From Spirochaetales bacterium (GTDB lineage: Bacteria; Spirochaetota; Spirochaetia; B11-G9): 7,281 bases of DNA. The notes under the pieces were generated by a model that had not been told where the DNA came from, ran no database searches, and saw only the letters and a program-made list of their open reading frames with translations. Position 1 is the stretch's first letter, and every line of letters starts with the position of its first letter. Made by a program: the position numbers and the translations under genes. The stretch covers positions 1-7,281 of the forward strand of contig JALTGJ010000391.1 in NCBI GenBank assembly GCA_027077185.1. Direction: 5' to 3'. Of the stretch, positions 6,851-7,281 are shown piece after piece.

Positions 6851-7281
6851 ATGAATCTTAAAATACTAAAAAAACAATCACTTAAACTAAATTTTATTCT
6901 TTATATTGCCCTATTAGTTCTGGTTAATCTTGTATCCAGTACTTTATTTTTCCGTGTTGATTTAACATCCAACAAAAAATATTCTCTGTCACAGATAAGT
7001 AAAGAAACAGTTTCTGATATTAAGGAACCTCTAACTATCAAAGCATTTTTCTCAGATAATCTTCCGGGAAAATACAGCAGCCTGCAAAGAGAGTTCACAG
7101 ATTTAATGGAAGAATACTCTCTTGCTGGTAACAAAAATTTCAATTATCAAATTTATATTATAAAGAAAGATGGAATATCCACAGACAAAACAGGCAGAGA
7201 TTTGAAAGATCTTGCTGCTGATTATTCTATTAACCCTATTCAGATTCAAACAATAGACAATGATGAGGTAAAACTTCAGAG
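6851..7281 (+). CDS. GldG-like ABC auxiliary protein (3' end outside window)
   Basis: The ATG lies 3 nt after the permease stop and has AAAGGAG (6837-6843) 7 nt upstream, overlapping the permease end. The 143 complete codons show a short basic N-terminus, one membrane segment (about residues 14-36, FILYIALLVLVNLVSSTLFF), then an extracytoplasmic part. That part begins RVDLTSNKKYSLSQIS and continues with PLTIKAFFSDNLP and LMEEYS, the opening pattern of GldG and related ABC-associated proteins. In that family a long soluble domain outside the membrane follows and a second anchor comes near the C-terminus; both would lie beyond the right edge. The role is presumed to be as a partner of the ATPase and permease; the biochemical activity is unknown. 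Confidence 0.87.
   Translation, partial: MNLKILKKQSLKLNFILYIALLVLVNLVSSTLFFRVDLTSNKKYSLSQISKETVSDIKEPLTIKAFFSDNLPGKYSSLQREFTDLMEEYSLAGNKNFNYQIYIIKKDGISTDKTGRDLKDLAADYSINPIQIQTIDNDEVKLQ

Noticed and set aside
6901..7143. Minus-strand open frame of 80 codons near the right edge
   Set aside because: Antisense to the GldG-like gene, which has a good ribosome site and family motifs.

Overview
The window is an AT-rich stretch (roughly one third G+C by eye) holding seven protein genes and almost no spare DNA. Genes start behind strong Shine-Dalgarno sequences (AGGAGG, AAAGGAGGT, GGGGAGG), so the host initiates translation conventionally. Together with the gene content (a GldA/GldF/GldG-type ABC locus, a TPR plus transglutaminase-like protein, a lipoprotein MsrAB) this would fit an AT-rich spirochaete or a related anaerobe. 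That taxonomic guess is an inference and no marker gene here settles it.

Layout. Positions 1-1802 (+) hold the 3' part of a large TPR protein with a central transglutaminase-like domain. The frame is open to the left edge, so the true start lies outside. It converges on a minus-strand ybdG-type mechanosensitive channel gene (1836-3098). A perfect 45-nt palindrome (1817-1861) sits at the junction. It looks like a bidirectional terminator, and it also encodes the last eight residues and the stop codon of the channel. Upstream of ybdG on the same strand come a fused methionine sulfoxide reductase MsrA-MsrB lipoprotein (3204-4298) and a PlsC-type acyltransferase (4355-5089). A 120-bp divergent intergenic region follows, with a small inverted repeat (5123-5138). 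The plus strand then carries a tight operon: ABC ATPase (5210-6136), ABC-2 permease (6137-6847) and the beginning of a GldG-like auxiliary protein (6851 to the right edge).

How the genes fit together. The minus-strand group deals with the cell envelope: phospholipid synthesis or remodelling, repair of oxidised methionines in exported proteins, and osmotic safety release. The plus-strand operon is one three-part ABC machine, with overlapping or abutting genes that imply translational coupling. Its substrate is unknown; the same gene trio is linked to gliding and secretion in Bacteroidota.

Starts. Shine-Dalgarno placement moves three starts inward from the longest reading frame: ybdG to ATG 3098, the acyltransferase to ATG 5089, and the ABC ATPase to ATG 5210. 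I see no RNA genes, CRISPR arrays, insertion sequences or phage genes. No stretch over 300 bases lacks a gene. Most of the window is ordinary; the palindrome built into the end of ybdG and the TPR-transglutaminase protein are the parts most worth a second look.
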